Source of the DNA: Phallusia mammillata
Taxonomy: Eukaryota > Chordata > Ascidiacea > Phlebobranchia > Ascidiidae
Length of the DNA stretch: 64,000 nt
NCBI GenBank assembly: GCA_003260075.1
Contig: QLIY01000380.1
Coordinates: 13,396-77,395, forward strand
Direction: 5' to 3'
The notes under the pieces are model-generated. The model made no database searches and was not told the DNA's origin. It saw only the letters and a program-made list of their open reading frames with translations. The position numbers were made by a program, and so were the translations under genes. Below are positions 39,497 to 52,626 of this stretch, one piece after another. The stretch's first letter is position 1. Each line of letters starts with the position of its first letter.

Positions 39497-40350
39497 TTTC
39501 AACGGGCAGTGTTCTAGCCGATCTAGTTCTAAACTAACTACTGCACCCACACACTTGCAGAGGGGAGTATTCCTGCAAACAAATTTCGGCCTGTCAATCA
39601 CTGGAAATCCTCCTCAAAATTCCAAAGCGGATGTAAAGAACTATGATAGCATCATACTATTCTCGAAATTCGCAACTGTTTTGTTATTTCTGGCGTTTTC
39701 AATTAGCTTGCGTAGCGTAAAGTAGTATTTGTTCAGTTTTGGTTGACATATTCTTTACCTCCTGCGGTTACATACAAACACTAATTAAGACTCTAACCTT
39801 CACCTGGGGCTATGCGGCACACAATTCTTGCAAACAAGGCAATGTTCGACGCACTTTCGGTGCTACTACCCACTGCTGTGTAGTCGATCGCACCTCAAGT
39901 GTTCTGAGTGTAGCCGACTCTACCTCGGTAACGGGGATATTTGTATCTCCACGCCCTCTCTCTTTTCTATCACTCTTGCGCAACAGACAGCCACAAAAAT
40001 CTGGTTTCTGTCGTCGACCTTAGGCCTAAGATTGACAAAATGTACTGATATAGTTCCCTTTGCCTGTGCGAAATACAAAACAGTTGAGAAAGGCTCGATT
40101 TTGCGTGTGAATTGTTTTTGTTTACAACGCTACGCTTACTATGTTTGAATTCGATAAGGTTCGGTTTACACTTTACAGCATGCTATGACATTATGATTCT
40201 TATGAACCGTATGATCGCCTTTTTCTTGCTAAAATGCGTTGAAAATCTAGATAGGCTTGCTAACCCACTTAGCGATATTGCATGTGCTTACAAATCGGCT
40301 TAAGCTTTCAAAACAATTAACATCGGCATTACATACGGTCGATTACTTAC

Positions 40351-40385
40351 TGAAGGACCCAAATCCCCATGCACCAGTTCCAGAT
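40351..40385 (-). other. Exon-like 35-bp segment upstream of Musashi
   Basis: On the minus strand this segment is bounded by CAG and by GTAAGTAA, a strong donor. It could be a non-coding 5' exon of Musashi or an exon of an alternative transcript. Read in one frame it gives a Gly-rich peptide (SGTGAWGFGSF). There is no independent support, and chance splice-like borders are common. Confidence 0.2.
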
Positions 40386-40657
40386 CTGTGAACGTTTAGC
40401 ACTGCAACTAAACAACAGTAACTCTGCAACTTTCGATACACTTCAAAAGCGAAACACAGGAAATAGCCATTATAAGCAACAATTGCAACTTCAACTACTG
40501 ACCAAAACAAGTGCATGTTTGTTACGTCACTGAGCCATGTGATTAATGGTCCATTCATAAGTAAATTTTCTCACGCGTCTCAACAGCGATACCTGGCGGT
40601 AAGCAAACCATTTCTTCTTGCAACCGATAACTAGGTTTCGTATGTGAGCCATTAAAG

Positions 40658-40954
40658 CAGTGGTTCTCAACTGGTGGTCCATGGACCACTAGTGGTGATG
40701 ATGGTCCCACAGGACGTCCACTAAATTTAGTAATAAACTAGAGATGATTACATATTACATGTTGAAAGAGTATCAAAATGCTAGCTGTTAATAAATGTAT
40801 CTCACTTCTTGAAAATTAGTTTTAAAGAAGTATGTTTCAAGCCCAAATGGTTGTTTTGTATGCGTACTTCAATCTTGCTCAAAAACGAAATGGTCCATGA
40901 TATTATTTTTACTGGGCCGGTGGTCCATGGCCCAAAACGAGTTGAGAACCACTG
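40658..40954. mobile_element. Non-autonomous hAT-type element with perfect 8-bp target-site duplication
   Basis: The element is 297 bp, starting CAGTGGTTCTCAACTGGTGG and ending with the inverted GTTGAGAACCACTG. It is flanked on both sides by CATTAAAG (40650-40657 and 40955-40962). The CAGTGGTTCTCAAC end is a well-known hAT terminus. There is no coding sequence. It is a different family from the element at 17537. Confidence 0.93.
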
Positions 40955-41731
40955 CATTAAAGAGTCTTGGTTGGGGCTAACTACTTTGATTTGTATTGGT
41001 GGTTGAGACGTGCACTTTAAAATAACTATCACACATAATATAAATAATACATAAGAGGTACCGAATTAAAAGCCGATATTGAGGTACATTCCTGATAGTG
41101 AATACAGTGTATAGTTTTCGACCCTTTTAAGAAGGCCACCATTCACTGTTCCTTACCAAGGCAGCATTAACTTTGTTCTTGCCTGTTCCTTCCCATTTTC
41201 CTAATTTTTGGTGTTCAAGATTTCTTTTCTTTTTCGAGAGAAAGGTTGCTAAAATTTCATTAACATTCAAGCTGCTTGACTTTCAACTTTTTGGGGCAAC
41301 AATAAATTATTTAAGATTTATATTTAACTTTTAGGCTACAACAGCGAAGTTTTGTGTGTGTGTGTGTTTTTTATAGTAGGACAACCCAATGCAATATAAA
41401 CCATTATAGGTTCTATGTAAGTATCATATCAAAATAAGTATTATTGTTCCAGACACGTAGAAAATAAATGATATGTATAGTTCCATTTAATAAAAACTTT
41501 CTTTTTGGTCATCAATGAAATCTTAATCAGAAATAGAAATATACAGGAAACTTTATCGACGACAACGTATCTTGGAACATATTCAAGTATATTTTGCATG
41601 CAACACCAGCGTTTTATCATCTTTGCACTTCACGGACATTTTGTACCAACAGTACAAAAAAAAGCTTTTTCATTCACCATACAACAAATACGACGTAGAT
41701 TTAATGTAAACGAAAGCATTGTTTAAACTAA

Positions 41732-42910
41732 TTATTTGGTTGTACGGAAATTGTTTTGTTTCTTCAATTTAGTTTTCTGCACAAACGCCCCGAAATCTCT
41801 TTCTAGTTCTCCGAACGAGGGTTGCTTGGCATTTCTCCAATTCAGAGGCACAAATTTGTTTCCATTTCTGTCTTTTGGATCCGGCACGAAAACATCATCC
41901 TGCAAGCAATCGTCCTCAGGCTTGCTTTCTCTTTTTCGTCCGTTTGCAGCTAAAACTTCACCCTCCACGATTGTAGCTTCACGGGCTCCTTTTCCCAGAT
42001 TACCCGCGTTCATTTCGCTGGGGTGCTTATGCTGGCAATGGCTGATTACTTGATGACCTGGTTCGATTTCTGCGTGATTACACAATGAAACGACGCTGCC
42101 GGTTGATCCACAAGAATAATAGGACTCTACGTCGGAAATATCCCCATGGTCTTTGTCCTGGAAAAGGTCAAAAGCTGCGCCGTCAACTGTGCAACAGCTT
42201 TCCCGGTCGACTTTAACATCAAGTGATGTTGCGCATAAACTTTGGGCGGCAATAACTCCCTTCGAAGGAATGCATGTGTTTTTCGTTTTCCTGTCGTTTG
42301 CTACTGAATCGTGCTGTTGTGGTAAAGCTGAACTGTCAATCTGTACTACAGAGTTGAAACCACAAGTCTCAGTTCCCGTCACGTCCGTTTGTTCTGTGCA
42401 GGGCGGTTGATTTCCCATAACATTTGGTCGCGGTTTATTTTGTCCTTGCAAAAATACCTCCCTGTCGGATGCTTTGTATTTTTTGGATTTGTTTTTGTCT
42501 GATTTTGTTCGTTTTGGAAAACAAGCCATAACACGCGTAAATGCTGCACTCGCGTGATTCTTTGATGCATCAGGAGTGCGGTTTACGCTGTTACTCGAGG
42601 AAGAGTTGATGTAAGTGTCAGAAGAAACGGAACTGCTAAGAGCAAAAGCGTTGTCAAGTAGTGCAGTAATTTGCCGACCGTTTCCATGTAACTGGTTTAT
42701 ATTCTGTATCGTAGAACCATCGGAATCCTGACTGTTAACTTTGATAAGGTTCGCTGTTTGCCTTTGGTTTTCGGCTGCACACAAGTTAAAATGTTTAATC
42801 GACGTCGACACGGCAGAACATCGAACAACAAATCACTTACCATGGTCTAATTTTGAAACTTTACGCCTCCCCTGGCAGCAACTCCGTAAAGAATTCCAAA
42901 CTGACTCCAT
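41732..42910 (-). CDS. Unrecognised 370-residue protein
   Basis: Model complement(join(41732..42774,42841..42910)), 370 residues. The first exon (MESVWNSLRSCCQGRRK, phase 1 donor GTAAGT) joins in frame to a single long second exon that ends at TAA. The N-terminus has adjacent cysteines followed by basic residues, a context compatible with palmitoylation. A Ser/Asn-rich low-complexity stretch and a Lys-rich stretch (TKSDKNKSKKYK, about residue 113) follow. The C-terminus ends with a more structured-looking block (FVPLNWRN, then SFGELERDFGAFVQK). I recognise no domain, membrane segment or signal peptide. The long open frame and clean intron support a real gene. It lies about 2.2 kb upstream of Musashi on the same strand, with no functional link visible. 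Confidence 0.7.
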
Positions 42911-45900
42911 GTTTTTACCATTCACAAGCCTAACAGTTCACCTGTAATCCTATACTTCTATGTAATGAACAGTAAGACTCAATATAAGCTAATCTGAATG
43001 TTGTTGTTGTTGCGTGCTAAGCACATCTAAATGCAGGGTCATAAAATTATAAAGGCACAAGTTCATTGCGCGGGAGCTAACAACAACAAATTGCCTACTA
43101 TCAGTCGTCGTATAAAGCGCCATAAAGGCACTGGTGTTGACCTCTTGCGCGCCTAGTCAGCCCCGGGACAGTGCGACATGCAATTTGCTAGCCAACTGAT
43201 TTGGCAACATCAAGCAAACACAGCTTTTACGGCAGCACTGGACGGTCGTAAACCCTTCGTACATTTCACAGACCATCAATCAAACCCTCTAAGCCACGGT
43301 CACTTCGTAGGTGTATTTGTAGCGAAAAAACAAACCTGCCCTTTTGGTGAGTAAACAACTCCTGTAAGACTGTTTACAACCCTGCTGATTGAGACTGAAG
43401 CCTGTACGAACTGGGTAGCATGGCTGATGCTGGTAACCTCAGATAGTGACTGTTGAGAAAGTGTATGTTTGAATTGTGTTCAGAGAAGCCAACAAAGCGA
43501 AATTATATGCCGAAGGTAAGGCGACACTTGAAAGACACAAGGACGCTTAAAACTGTTCACGCAGTCATTATGACGTTTGAAGAATTCAGGGAAAATCTTG
43601 TCAGGACAATTTTATGAGGTCGTCTTAGTTGTGAGAAGAAAAAGAATAAGAGAAGTTTGATCTGCGTAACCACTTCGTTTTACCTGCTGATTTTCTATAA
43701 TGTATAATTTATGGGTTCGTTGCGGCAGTTGATTTTTTTTTTGCAAACTGAACGTATGACGTTGTTTTTCACTTGCGATAAGCTTATGTGCTTAATTTGC
43801 CGCTTTTATACATTGTTTGATGAAATATTGGTTTGGATAAACTTGCATCTTTAGAACATAGTTGCTAAATAGGTGGTTACCCCAAACTGCTTTTACTACG
43901 AGATATTACCACGTCTGGCGCTAGAGGGCCGACAGCGGTTATTTGTAATTCGATTAGCCACAGATTATATCAATACAGGCGCACCCATCGGGATCACTAT
44001 GCGCCCAGATTAAAAAGCGCAGAGCTAGACCAATGTTGTGGAAAACTTTCCCAATAAGTGAGATTTACACATTTGTTACAAAACTAACAATTTAAATATA
44101 TTGTGAGATTGTGAATACAAATCGATCGCAAACGCAAAAACGTAAACCGGTGAACACCAAAAGATTAATTAAACGTAGGTGGATCTAATATAAACAACGG
44201 CACACGAATTGTTTTTCGCCAGTTAAGAATAAGCAACTAATTTATGTTCCTTAAATACATAAATATACATACGGACCTAGCCCACCTTGGACGTACTTCC
44301 GTGCTTTGTTGACACTAGTTCTATTCCCGAGTGCAGGAAAATTATTATTAGTTCAACAGACGGATGTGGTCGGTTGCAGTTTGTGCTTTTAAAGCTACGT
44401 GGGATGCATTCATTACAACACACCTAAGCTATAAGTGTTGTAACACGGCAGTTTCAAGGGCCTTGTTCCTATTAGCCTGCGTTATTGATTGCGCGTTGGT
44501 AAGCAACGTCTCTAACAGTGGTGCTTGCGGTCTAAAGCGAATATGACTGATTCCTTTGAATTATGATAAATGTCGTCATCCGTTTGTCGTTGTTATTGAC
44601 AATCGCCCTTTGGAGGCGTTTCGCAAACTTGGAGCAGCTGTCGCGAAACTGTTCGTTATTAAGATATTTCGAGGCGTAAATTTGAATAGTATTAGCAGGT
44701 CAAACGCTGGTCACCGACATGCTCAGGGAGTCAGTTGCTTTGTTCTGAAACAGAGCGCTAGTTATAAATAGATTTGTTTTTATAAGTTGGTTAGATTTTA
44801 CCAATGGCAGGTAGACAAATTTGTAAGTACATTGCATAATTCATAACGATGTGAAAAGTAGGTTTGAATTTTTTCCATGTTGTAATAGACAAGCAAAGTG
44901 AATTTGGTCACTGTATGGCTATTATTGTTAGAAGTCAACAATAAAGTTTATGGTGACCATATAAAGATCGCAAATGTGATTGGCAGCTTTGTGGCTAATT
45001 TTTCCAAAGTAGGAAATCTTTAGGATAATAATCCGAAAAGTGTAATTGGACGTCAATTAGCAATGGCACGTGCCGTTGCTTGGACAGGTGGGTGTTTTCA
45101 AGATCCTTATAGTAATAAGCGATTCGCGTGTGCCCACTTACGCCTGCGGCGCAGAACTTTCCAAACGTCTGATGCAAAACTCAAACACTTGCAAATATTA
45201 CAGCATTTGTCAGCATTTGACCCTTTGTTAAAATGTTCATCTAATAAGGGCACTTTTTGCATTAAACCGGGGCATTTGAAGGCATGTTTTGTAAAATACA
45301 CGCTTTCTGAACTAAATCAACATCGCGACAGAGCGGCGTGTCGTGACGCGACTCTTTCCAGTCTCTGCTCTTCCGAGCGGAGGTGTCTTCGATTGGTCAA
45401 TGACGTCACAAACAATACGCAACGTCAGTGGGCTTATATGCGCCCCACTCAAAATGTGCTCGATCATTTGACGACGAACACTTTGCGTTATCGATCCGTT
45501 TTTTGGATAACTTGTTGAGGTTGAAAACACAGGCTCAGAAAATTGAGAAGATATATTTCGCATACAAAAGCCTGTCAGTCAAGTCATTACGCCTGTTGCG
45601 CATATCCGTATCTTACACAGGACGCTGCAAGACAACTATACAGGGTGTTGATGTGACGCTGCACGACAGAGGGTGATGTAACGGAATGCAGCAAGGTAGT
45701 TATTGTGGATCAGATTTCTTTCGTAATCAGTTCAGAGCTGAAGTTTAACTTGCACAAGGTTCACGTACCTATCTTTGCATCTAATTATGTCTTACGGAAG
45801 GTTAAAAAATTACCAATTGGCGATCAGTTTAGTTTGCACTTTATTTGAATGCCTGTTATGTTATTTTTGTGCCATGGAAGTATAAGTCTTGTTGCAACCG

Positions 45901-46452
45901 ATGAGTGTAAATAAAATACGAAAAATACAACTATTATGGCATGCAATTAAGTTTCATGTAGTAAAACTTTTGGTTCGAAATCTTACAGTTTGAGGCCTTG
46001 CGCCGTTTAAAGCTATTTTGACATTCGATTATCGAGGGAGATTAACAAACGACACCCAATTTTCCCGATCGATCAGGGCTAATCGCCGACTATCAAACGT
46101 GTAAATTTGAAAAGCTACCTATAGCGGATATCTTATTTTCCGGACCCGCGTCAGCCCAGCGCGTCATTAAGAACACCGGGAAGGAACGACCTTCCATTGA
46201 CAAATGACTTCCACTGTGAACCTTGTGTAACAGATTTTTTAAGACGTTGCTTGTTCGTTCTATAGGCCTTTGTATATCGCTGGACTGCCGCTGTTTGTGC
46301 ATTGTTAAGTCATGCGCTTTTTCTTGTTGATCATCCGGTGTCACACGCTGATCTTGGCGAATAGATTTTACGCTCTAATTGTTTAACTTGCTGTGAAGTT
46401 TGCTTCGATTTGGGATTGATCTAGTGACATCAGCAGCTTGTTTGCGCTCTGT

Positions 46453-46484
<32 letters not shown>
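46453..46484. repeat. Poly-C tract
   Basis: A run of about 32 cytosines, about 60 bp before a poly-C-separated duplication. Short CTGTT words sit on both sides, but no longer flanking duplication is present. Confidence 0.85.
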
Positions 46485-46489
<5 letters not shown>

Positions 46490-46547
46490 AGGGCCAGCAT
46501 AGGCGAGCGGACGTTGTTTAGATTAATCGGCTTGGTGCTACGCCAAG

Positions 46548-46779
46548 GCCAATCATGGACGCTTTTTTGCTTGAATGGAAGAAGACAGGATAAGGTGACA
46601 GGTTTATTTGCGTTCCTGGTTGCGGATTATTCGAAACCGTGATTGGTTTCCACCAGAGCCCCCCCCCCGCCAATCATGGACGCTTTTTTTGCTTGAATGT
46701 AAGAAGCCAGGATAAGGTGACAGGTTTATTTGCGTTCCTGATCACGGATTATTCGAAACCGTGATTGGTTTCCACCAGA
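46548..46779. repeat. Poly-C-separated tandem duplication
   Basis: Copy 1 is 46548-46657 and copy 2 is 46669-46779, about 110 bp, separated by a C-run. Differences are a one-base T-run change, two isolated substitutions and a clustered change near 46620 versus 46742. This is the most divergent pair in the window. Non-coding. Confidence 0.88.
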
Positions 46780-48353
46780 TTCCATCACAATATCTGAGTT
46801 AAAGAGCTGTAATACGGGCGTGGCGCCTGTGCTAGGAACGAATACGAGCAGGACTTGTAAATTTATCCCGTTCATGAGTCCATAAGACGACGCAGTTTCG
46901 TCCAGTCAGCCAGTTTAGTTTTAAAGTCTTACGTGTGATTCGAAGTCCAAAATGTGAAGTTGTAAAATAGAATAATGTGTTTGCATTTATTGGCAGGCTG
47001 TGTAATAAAACACAAATTGTTTATGCACTGATGCATTAAGGATCAACGTACTGATTGATATAGAAGGGATCAAAGCAGAAAAAACAGGTAATCTATTATT
47101 ATTACAATCTAAACGACACCAATGTCAGAATTTGTGTATTTAAGTAAATGTGTGTATTTGCAGCACCGCATTTTTTGACTTTACGCGCTAAACAAGGAGA
47201 TCGAAGACTTTCCTCTTGACTGGGCGACATCTGCTAAGAATGCTCAAGCACTTGGTTAGTATCTTTCGAGTGTTCCGACAGTTGTCGTCGACATCTTCTC
47301 AAGTGTCGTAAATTCAATTGCTTCGGGGCGAACATTGGCATTGCGAACAAATGAGCCCCCTTTAAGTGATTACATGTCATGTCTGGATAAATTCGTTGGT
47401 AATTGACGATGTATTACCAGAACAAAAAATGTTGTACATTTTCTTATTTTTCTGTGCTTTACAAACACTGAACTATACCTGTGTTTTTTTCGGTTTCTCG
47501 TCCAAATGATATATTTGTTAGAATTATTTAAGTTGAAAGTCATTGGCAGCACAAAGTGAAAGAAAAATTTAAAAGAAATCTAACCGATTTATTTGTAAAC
47601 TAAATGTTTTAAGTTTTCTTTCTATTGATTTTATCAAAAATATATTTTTTGTTAGATCGAGTTGGCTAATTAGTTTGATTAATAAGAAACTTAGATTAAC
47701 GTCAATACAGTCGCACAAGTATGGCGTTTTATTTATTTTAATCCTTGACCCAGTTCGTTTAATAATAGCAATGTATAACCTACATTGCAATTCGTGCTTT
47801 ATTTGGATTATATGTCGGGCAACATGTTTTAGCCCACACGTTAACGTATATGACAACAATTACGCCCAACATGCGCAAACCATCGTAGGCGGGAGTTTGA
47901 GCGAGTTAACGTTTACATTTCTGGTGTCGTACTCTGTCCGGCAATCGTTTACTAATGGTTCCGACTTTGACATGCAAATTCACACCAAGCCGTTCTAAGG
48001 TCACCCCAGTCTGACGGCCAGTATGCTTTGGCCTTCGCGTACAGTTTAAGTATGATGGAATGACATTCCGATCCCCGGCTACAACACAATGCTCCACAAA
48101 TATGTGCGATGCGGTGGTCGCAGTCGCATTCGCCGACTTGAACTTGTCGTTCTGAAGTGGATTGTAGTCGTAAAGAGCACACCTCGTCTCGACACTTTGC
48201 GGAAGTCGCTCCGTGGTCGTCTCAATCTATTCCCATAGCGGACACATCGCAAAAGGCACGAATATTGTGTTAGACTTTCAGAGGAGTGTTTTTCCTAGGT
48301 GAAGACAGACTCCAGTTCAGTAAGTAAGAGCCCAAGTTACTTTGAGTTAAGAA

Positions 48354-48532
48354 TATTTTGATTGGAAGAAAACATAGGGACACAATTATAAAAGAAGAAG
48401 TTGAAAATAGGTTAACTGCAAAACGTTGAAGTTTATGACCCCCCCCCCTATTTTGATTGGAAGAAAACATAGGGACACAATTATAAAAGAAGAAGTCGAA
48501 AATAGGTTAACTGCAAAACGTTGAAGTTTATG
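48354..48532. repeat. Poly-C-separated tandem duplication
   Basis: Copy 1 is 48354-48437 and copy 2 is 48449-48532, 84 bp each with one visible substitution (TTGAAA versus TCGAAA), separated by a ten-base C-run. Non-coding. Confidence 0.9.
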
Positions 48533-51500
48533 TAACGCAAAAAAGCGGATTTTCTATCTTAGTCTTGTTTGGGAATGCTTACTTTCAATTTGTTTGTTTT
48601 TTATCTGTGGGTGTTATTGCCTGGGTGTTTTGCACGTGATGGACTTCGGCAGGATGATTGGCTGACAGGGCACGAACGTTTGGCAATCTCATTAGTAAGC
48701 AAACAGACAATCAGGCGCGAAATAACCATCTGACCTTCCGATCCAGTTAACAGCTGTTAATCAATTTGATCGCGGAGGCCAGTCTTGTATTTGGCTCCGT
48801 TCTTCGGCAATTAATAGTCAAACCGATAGTTAATGCCTGTTTACGTTTCCCGGGTAAACCGGACTTGGTTTAGGTCGATTTAACATGTGCGAAGACGGTA
48901 AAGGGATTAATAATTTGAGCCTGATTGCAGAGAAAATTGCTTTATCCATCCGTGTGAGGTGTGTAATAAGTGCGTAGGTTGACCACCAGGACAGTTTATC
49001 GTTAAGCTATTCCACGCAAGGGTTGTTAATTGTTTGGTTATTGAGCAAAAGTAAGAAAAGGTGGGTTAGACAATTACGGTTTATGTTTATTGCGTCAGAA
49101 ACAAATGCGTAGCTGTCTGTTTTCTAATTGTCCTAATTATTATGCTATACAATGTAAATGTAATTGTCTGTAACGCTATGTTATAAAAGCATCTATGCTG
49201 TATATAACGAAATTCTTTTTTTTAAATTGCACGTTGCTCCTAAACGAACGTAGCCGCGGACGGTTGTTAATTAAACGTGCCACCGGCAACCCATATACGT
49301 TCGTGTCCATCGCTACTTAATTTGAATTTTGTCTACTATTTACTGTGGCGAAGCTGTAAAGGCAGCGTGACCCTCAGACGTTTAACATTTCGTTTGTAGC
49401 GCATGCTTCGACCAGTCGCTGTCAATTCTGGATCACCCACTGCGTTGAACAGGATAGGCTGAAAAACATCTGGCGAATTGAAAGTTAAGGGCGTAGGTTC
49501 ACACGCCTTCTCAGATCCCTCAATTACCTCGTGGACGTGTGACCTTGTAAATTTAGCCCGGCCCGCTATTTTTGGGTGTCACTCATGATCAACACCTACC
49601 ACGATACAAGAATTTCCGATACCCGATATTTGTCCGCAAACTGGACTCTTGTTGTAACTCGGACGTTTGGCGGTCAAGGGTGCTGCCTGCCGTCCTGGGC
49701 CGCGACGGCCCGGCACGATCAACGTGTAATTGCGAGGCTTGAATTTTAATTGCGCCAGAGCCAACTCGTCGTAGTGTGTTGTTGCGGTTATGTCGGCATA
49801 CGGTAGTAACGATAACGGAAAACATATTCAGTCTAGGTGGCACCGCGGCAAGAACAGTTTGCAGCGAAGAGCACAAGCGTACCATAGGACGTTCGCCTTT
49901 AGCACCGTAGATTAGTTTACGTTTAAAGATATTAAGTTGTACAGGCGAGCTGCGTTCATGTTAAAATCGATGTCATGACTTCCTAATTGCGATTACCTCT
50001 GTTTGCTATTTGCGCTGTGTAAAAGTCGATGGTGATTGGTAATTGGGCCAGGTTCGATTAGGACGATTAGAAATGCTTTAGGAATTGATTATTAAGCAGA
50101 CGCAATTGTCGGTATTATTTGTGCCAGAATCGATCGATCTTAAATCTATCATTTACAGAATTAAATCAACAGCCTGGTGTTCGCAGATAGCGTCAGAGCT
50201 ATTTTGGATTTGATATGCTAAGCGACTATTGAGACACAATGCCTTGATTTGAATAGAGCGCAATTCAAAAATATATATCTGCGTGTCCCCTCAGAAAAGG
50301 TAGATACTTGTAAAATCGCTTTCACTTGCCGAAACGCTATTGATAAAATCGAGTGCAAAATGTCAGTGCGGTGAATTTAACGCAGTTCTCTTCCCGAATA
50401 TCGAACGATCAGAGGTGTAAGTGCCGAGAACGAGATGGCAAATAGCAGATAACTGGCACTTAACCCAATATTATTTGTTGGAACAGGGCGGCGCAGGGGG
50501 CATTGTGATCGTTAGGTGTTCCCACGGCGCCGGGTTTGGTGAAAAGCGAAGGTGTCAACATTCAAGCGGATTAACTTGGAAGTCTGTCAGGTTGCCACTG
50601 TTATAACCCCCGTTGGTCCAGTCGTCCGCTGCAACGTGTTGTTATTGTCGCAACGTGAACGTAGCAAGTGGATTTGCATCTCGTGATATGACAGCCCGAG
50701 CGTTGACGTTTGTAATTGGCTGCTTGTTACTGTCATGTAGGAAGGCAATGAGGTCATTCGGTGCGTTTGTGACGAACATACGTTGATGGGAGAGAGTGAC
50801 AAGGCGTTGTGCGTCATATTATCTCGACTGTGGCAAAACATTGTCAATGTGGTTGCTTTGCCCGCAGGCTTTAAAACAGAAAAACATGAAAAATCTTATA
50901 ACGTGTCTGAAGCGTTTGCCGAATGCCGCATGCAGCGCAAGTGCAAATAGGGCCAATGTCCCGTCGCTTGTAATTCGCATTGGGATGTTTAAAAATCCGA
51001 TTTGCTGCGTGGACGAAGGCCATTGGGATTCCATTCCGAATTCCCAAGGCTTCGCGCCAGGGAGGTTCGTGTTCAGGCGATGGCCTCGAACTGATTTGCA
51101 AACGGATGCGGTGAACTTAAATTAAACCGATTCTTACCGAAGTCAAAAGTTAAATTATACCTGCTCTAACCGATTGTAGCGAGGTCGCGCGACGGTTGTG
51201 ATTGTCGCGAGTATTTTGTTCCATCTGGAATCAAGGGCGAGGCGAGATTTTTGTGGTGTTGCTACCGTGCTGAAGAGTTGTAATTTTGACTGGAGGTACG
51301 CGACACGACAGACTTTGACCCGCGCCTTGATTAATGACAGACGCGAGCGCACGCAAGGCAAAAAAATAATTGTGAGCTGTTAGCGTGCCTGGTGGGTGCG
51401 AACTTGGCTCAATGACCGCTATAGTCATTATTTATCAATGCGAGATCAGAATCCAGATGTAAGGATTGATATTGTGATTGAGAGGTTACTTATAGCGTTG

Positions 51501-52626
51501 TATGTATTAATAATAAACACAGATGTCGTTTACGTGTTTTAGATACAAACACATTGCAAATGTGATTGGGTGGGAAAGTTTTTTAGAGTTACAGTTGATT
51601 ACAATGTTTAACCAGTTTCAATAGATAGTGTGTATATTTGGCGTTGGCATCGAGTTTGTAAAGTGCCGACAAGTATGTTTTATGTTGGGTAACGCTTTTG
51701 CCCCTAAAACTTTAGTTGACAAACGACGTCTGTTGCCGACACCTGACACTTTGTAAAACAGCCATGCTTGTGTCCCACAGGGCAAAAGTTAATGCCCTCC
51801 AAGGACCTTTTCGATCGAGTCAACGATAATGGATTGTACCATGTGCTTCCTTCTGCACAGCACGGCACAACAGTTTCGAGCGCTGACGTGCGCCGTGTGT
51901 TGTTTAGGTCAGGCGACTTGACCATCGCGTAAATGCGTCACCGCTTGTGTTTACCTGCAAAGTAGCCGAAATAGCCGCTGTTTACGGTGGACACGTCGAG
52001 TGGTGGACGAATTAGCGAGGCTTAATCGAAAATTGAACTTGAAATCCTCGCTGACGTATCATTACGCGGTGCTTACCATCAAACGTCCACCGTCGAGGCC
52101 AAATAAACTCGGACTGCGTAGGCCGGTGCTTAATGACGTCAATTACCGCAAGCGACAGTTAAGTGATTTAGAAAAATTGCGGATGCGTGTTTAGGCGATT
52201 TCCATGCGGTATCATCCAAAGTCGCGACTCTTGTCCGTGTCATTCGGGCGTTCCCGCTCATTTTATAAAGAATGTCTGCGACGTTTGAAATCCTTTGATT
52301 GCGGTACTTGAGTTGATGATTGAGACAAAACAGTATTGCCCCAAGTGTGGATGTACTTTACTAGTTTGAAGCTTAGCGCACAGGCATTTTGTAACAAGTT
52401 CAATATTTTGAAGTGCCCGACCAATTTTGGTGGTATAGCTCGGGGCACCAGGCCATTATCTTGAAAACTGCACCACAAAGCTTTTCACGTTCAGTATCTT
52501 TTTTGTGTGTCAGTAGTATTGCAGCAGGACGTGGAGTTTTTGCGATTTAAATGTGCTTTGAAGGTTGTTTCGTGAGAGATTTAAACGTGACATGGTTTTA
52601 ACGTGATCGTGTCATGTTTTTTGCAG

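Larger units (their letters stand above)
39497..41731. other. Upstream region of Musashi
   Basis: About 2.2 kb lies between the Musashi start and the stop of the unrecognised gene on the same strand. It holds a hAT-type element (40658-40954), a short GT-dinucleotide run near 41354, and one exon-like 35-bp piece at 40351-40385. Musashi promoter sequence presumably lies in the left part, but no motif was identified. Confidence 0.4.
42911..52626. other. Long interval without a supported gene
   Basis: This 9.7 kb interval must contain the promoter of the unrecognised gene and probably the 5' exon(s) and promoter of the SAM/RA/PDZ gene. Open frames up to 151 codons (for example 45063-45518, plus) show no domain or splice context. 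The visible structure is two poly-C-separated duplications (46548-46779, 48354-48532) and a C-run at 46453-46484. No tRNA, rRNA or transposon coding sequence was recognised. Confidence 0.5.

Noticed and set aside
41354..41368. GT-dinucleotide microsatellite
   Set aside because: Only seven or so units; too short and ordinary to call as a feature.
45063..45518. 151-codon plus-strand open frame
   Set aside because: Long for the region, but no recognisable domain, no clear splice signals and ordinary intergenic composition. Evidence is too weak to call a gene.
46093..46344. 83-codon minus-strand open frame
   Set aside because: No family resemblance, no flanking exon signals.
49579..49764. 61-codon minus-strand frame with a basic, Pro/Gly-rich sequence
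   Set aside because: Considered as an exon of an unknown gene, but acceptor and donor borders and partner exons were not found.
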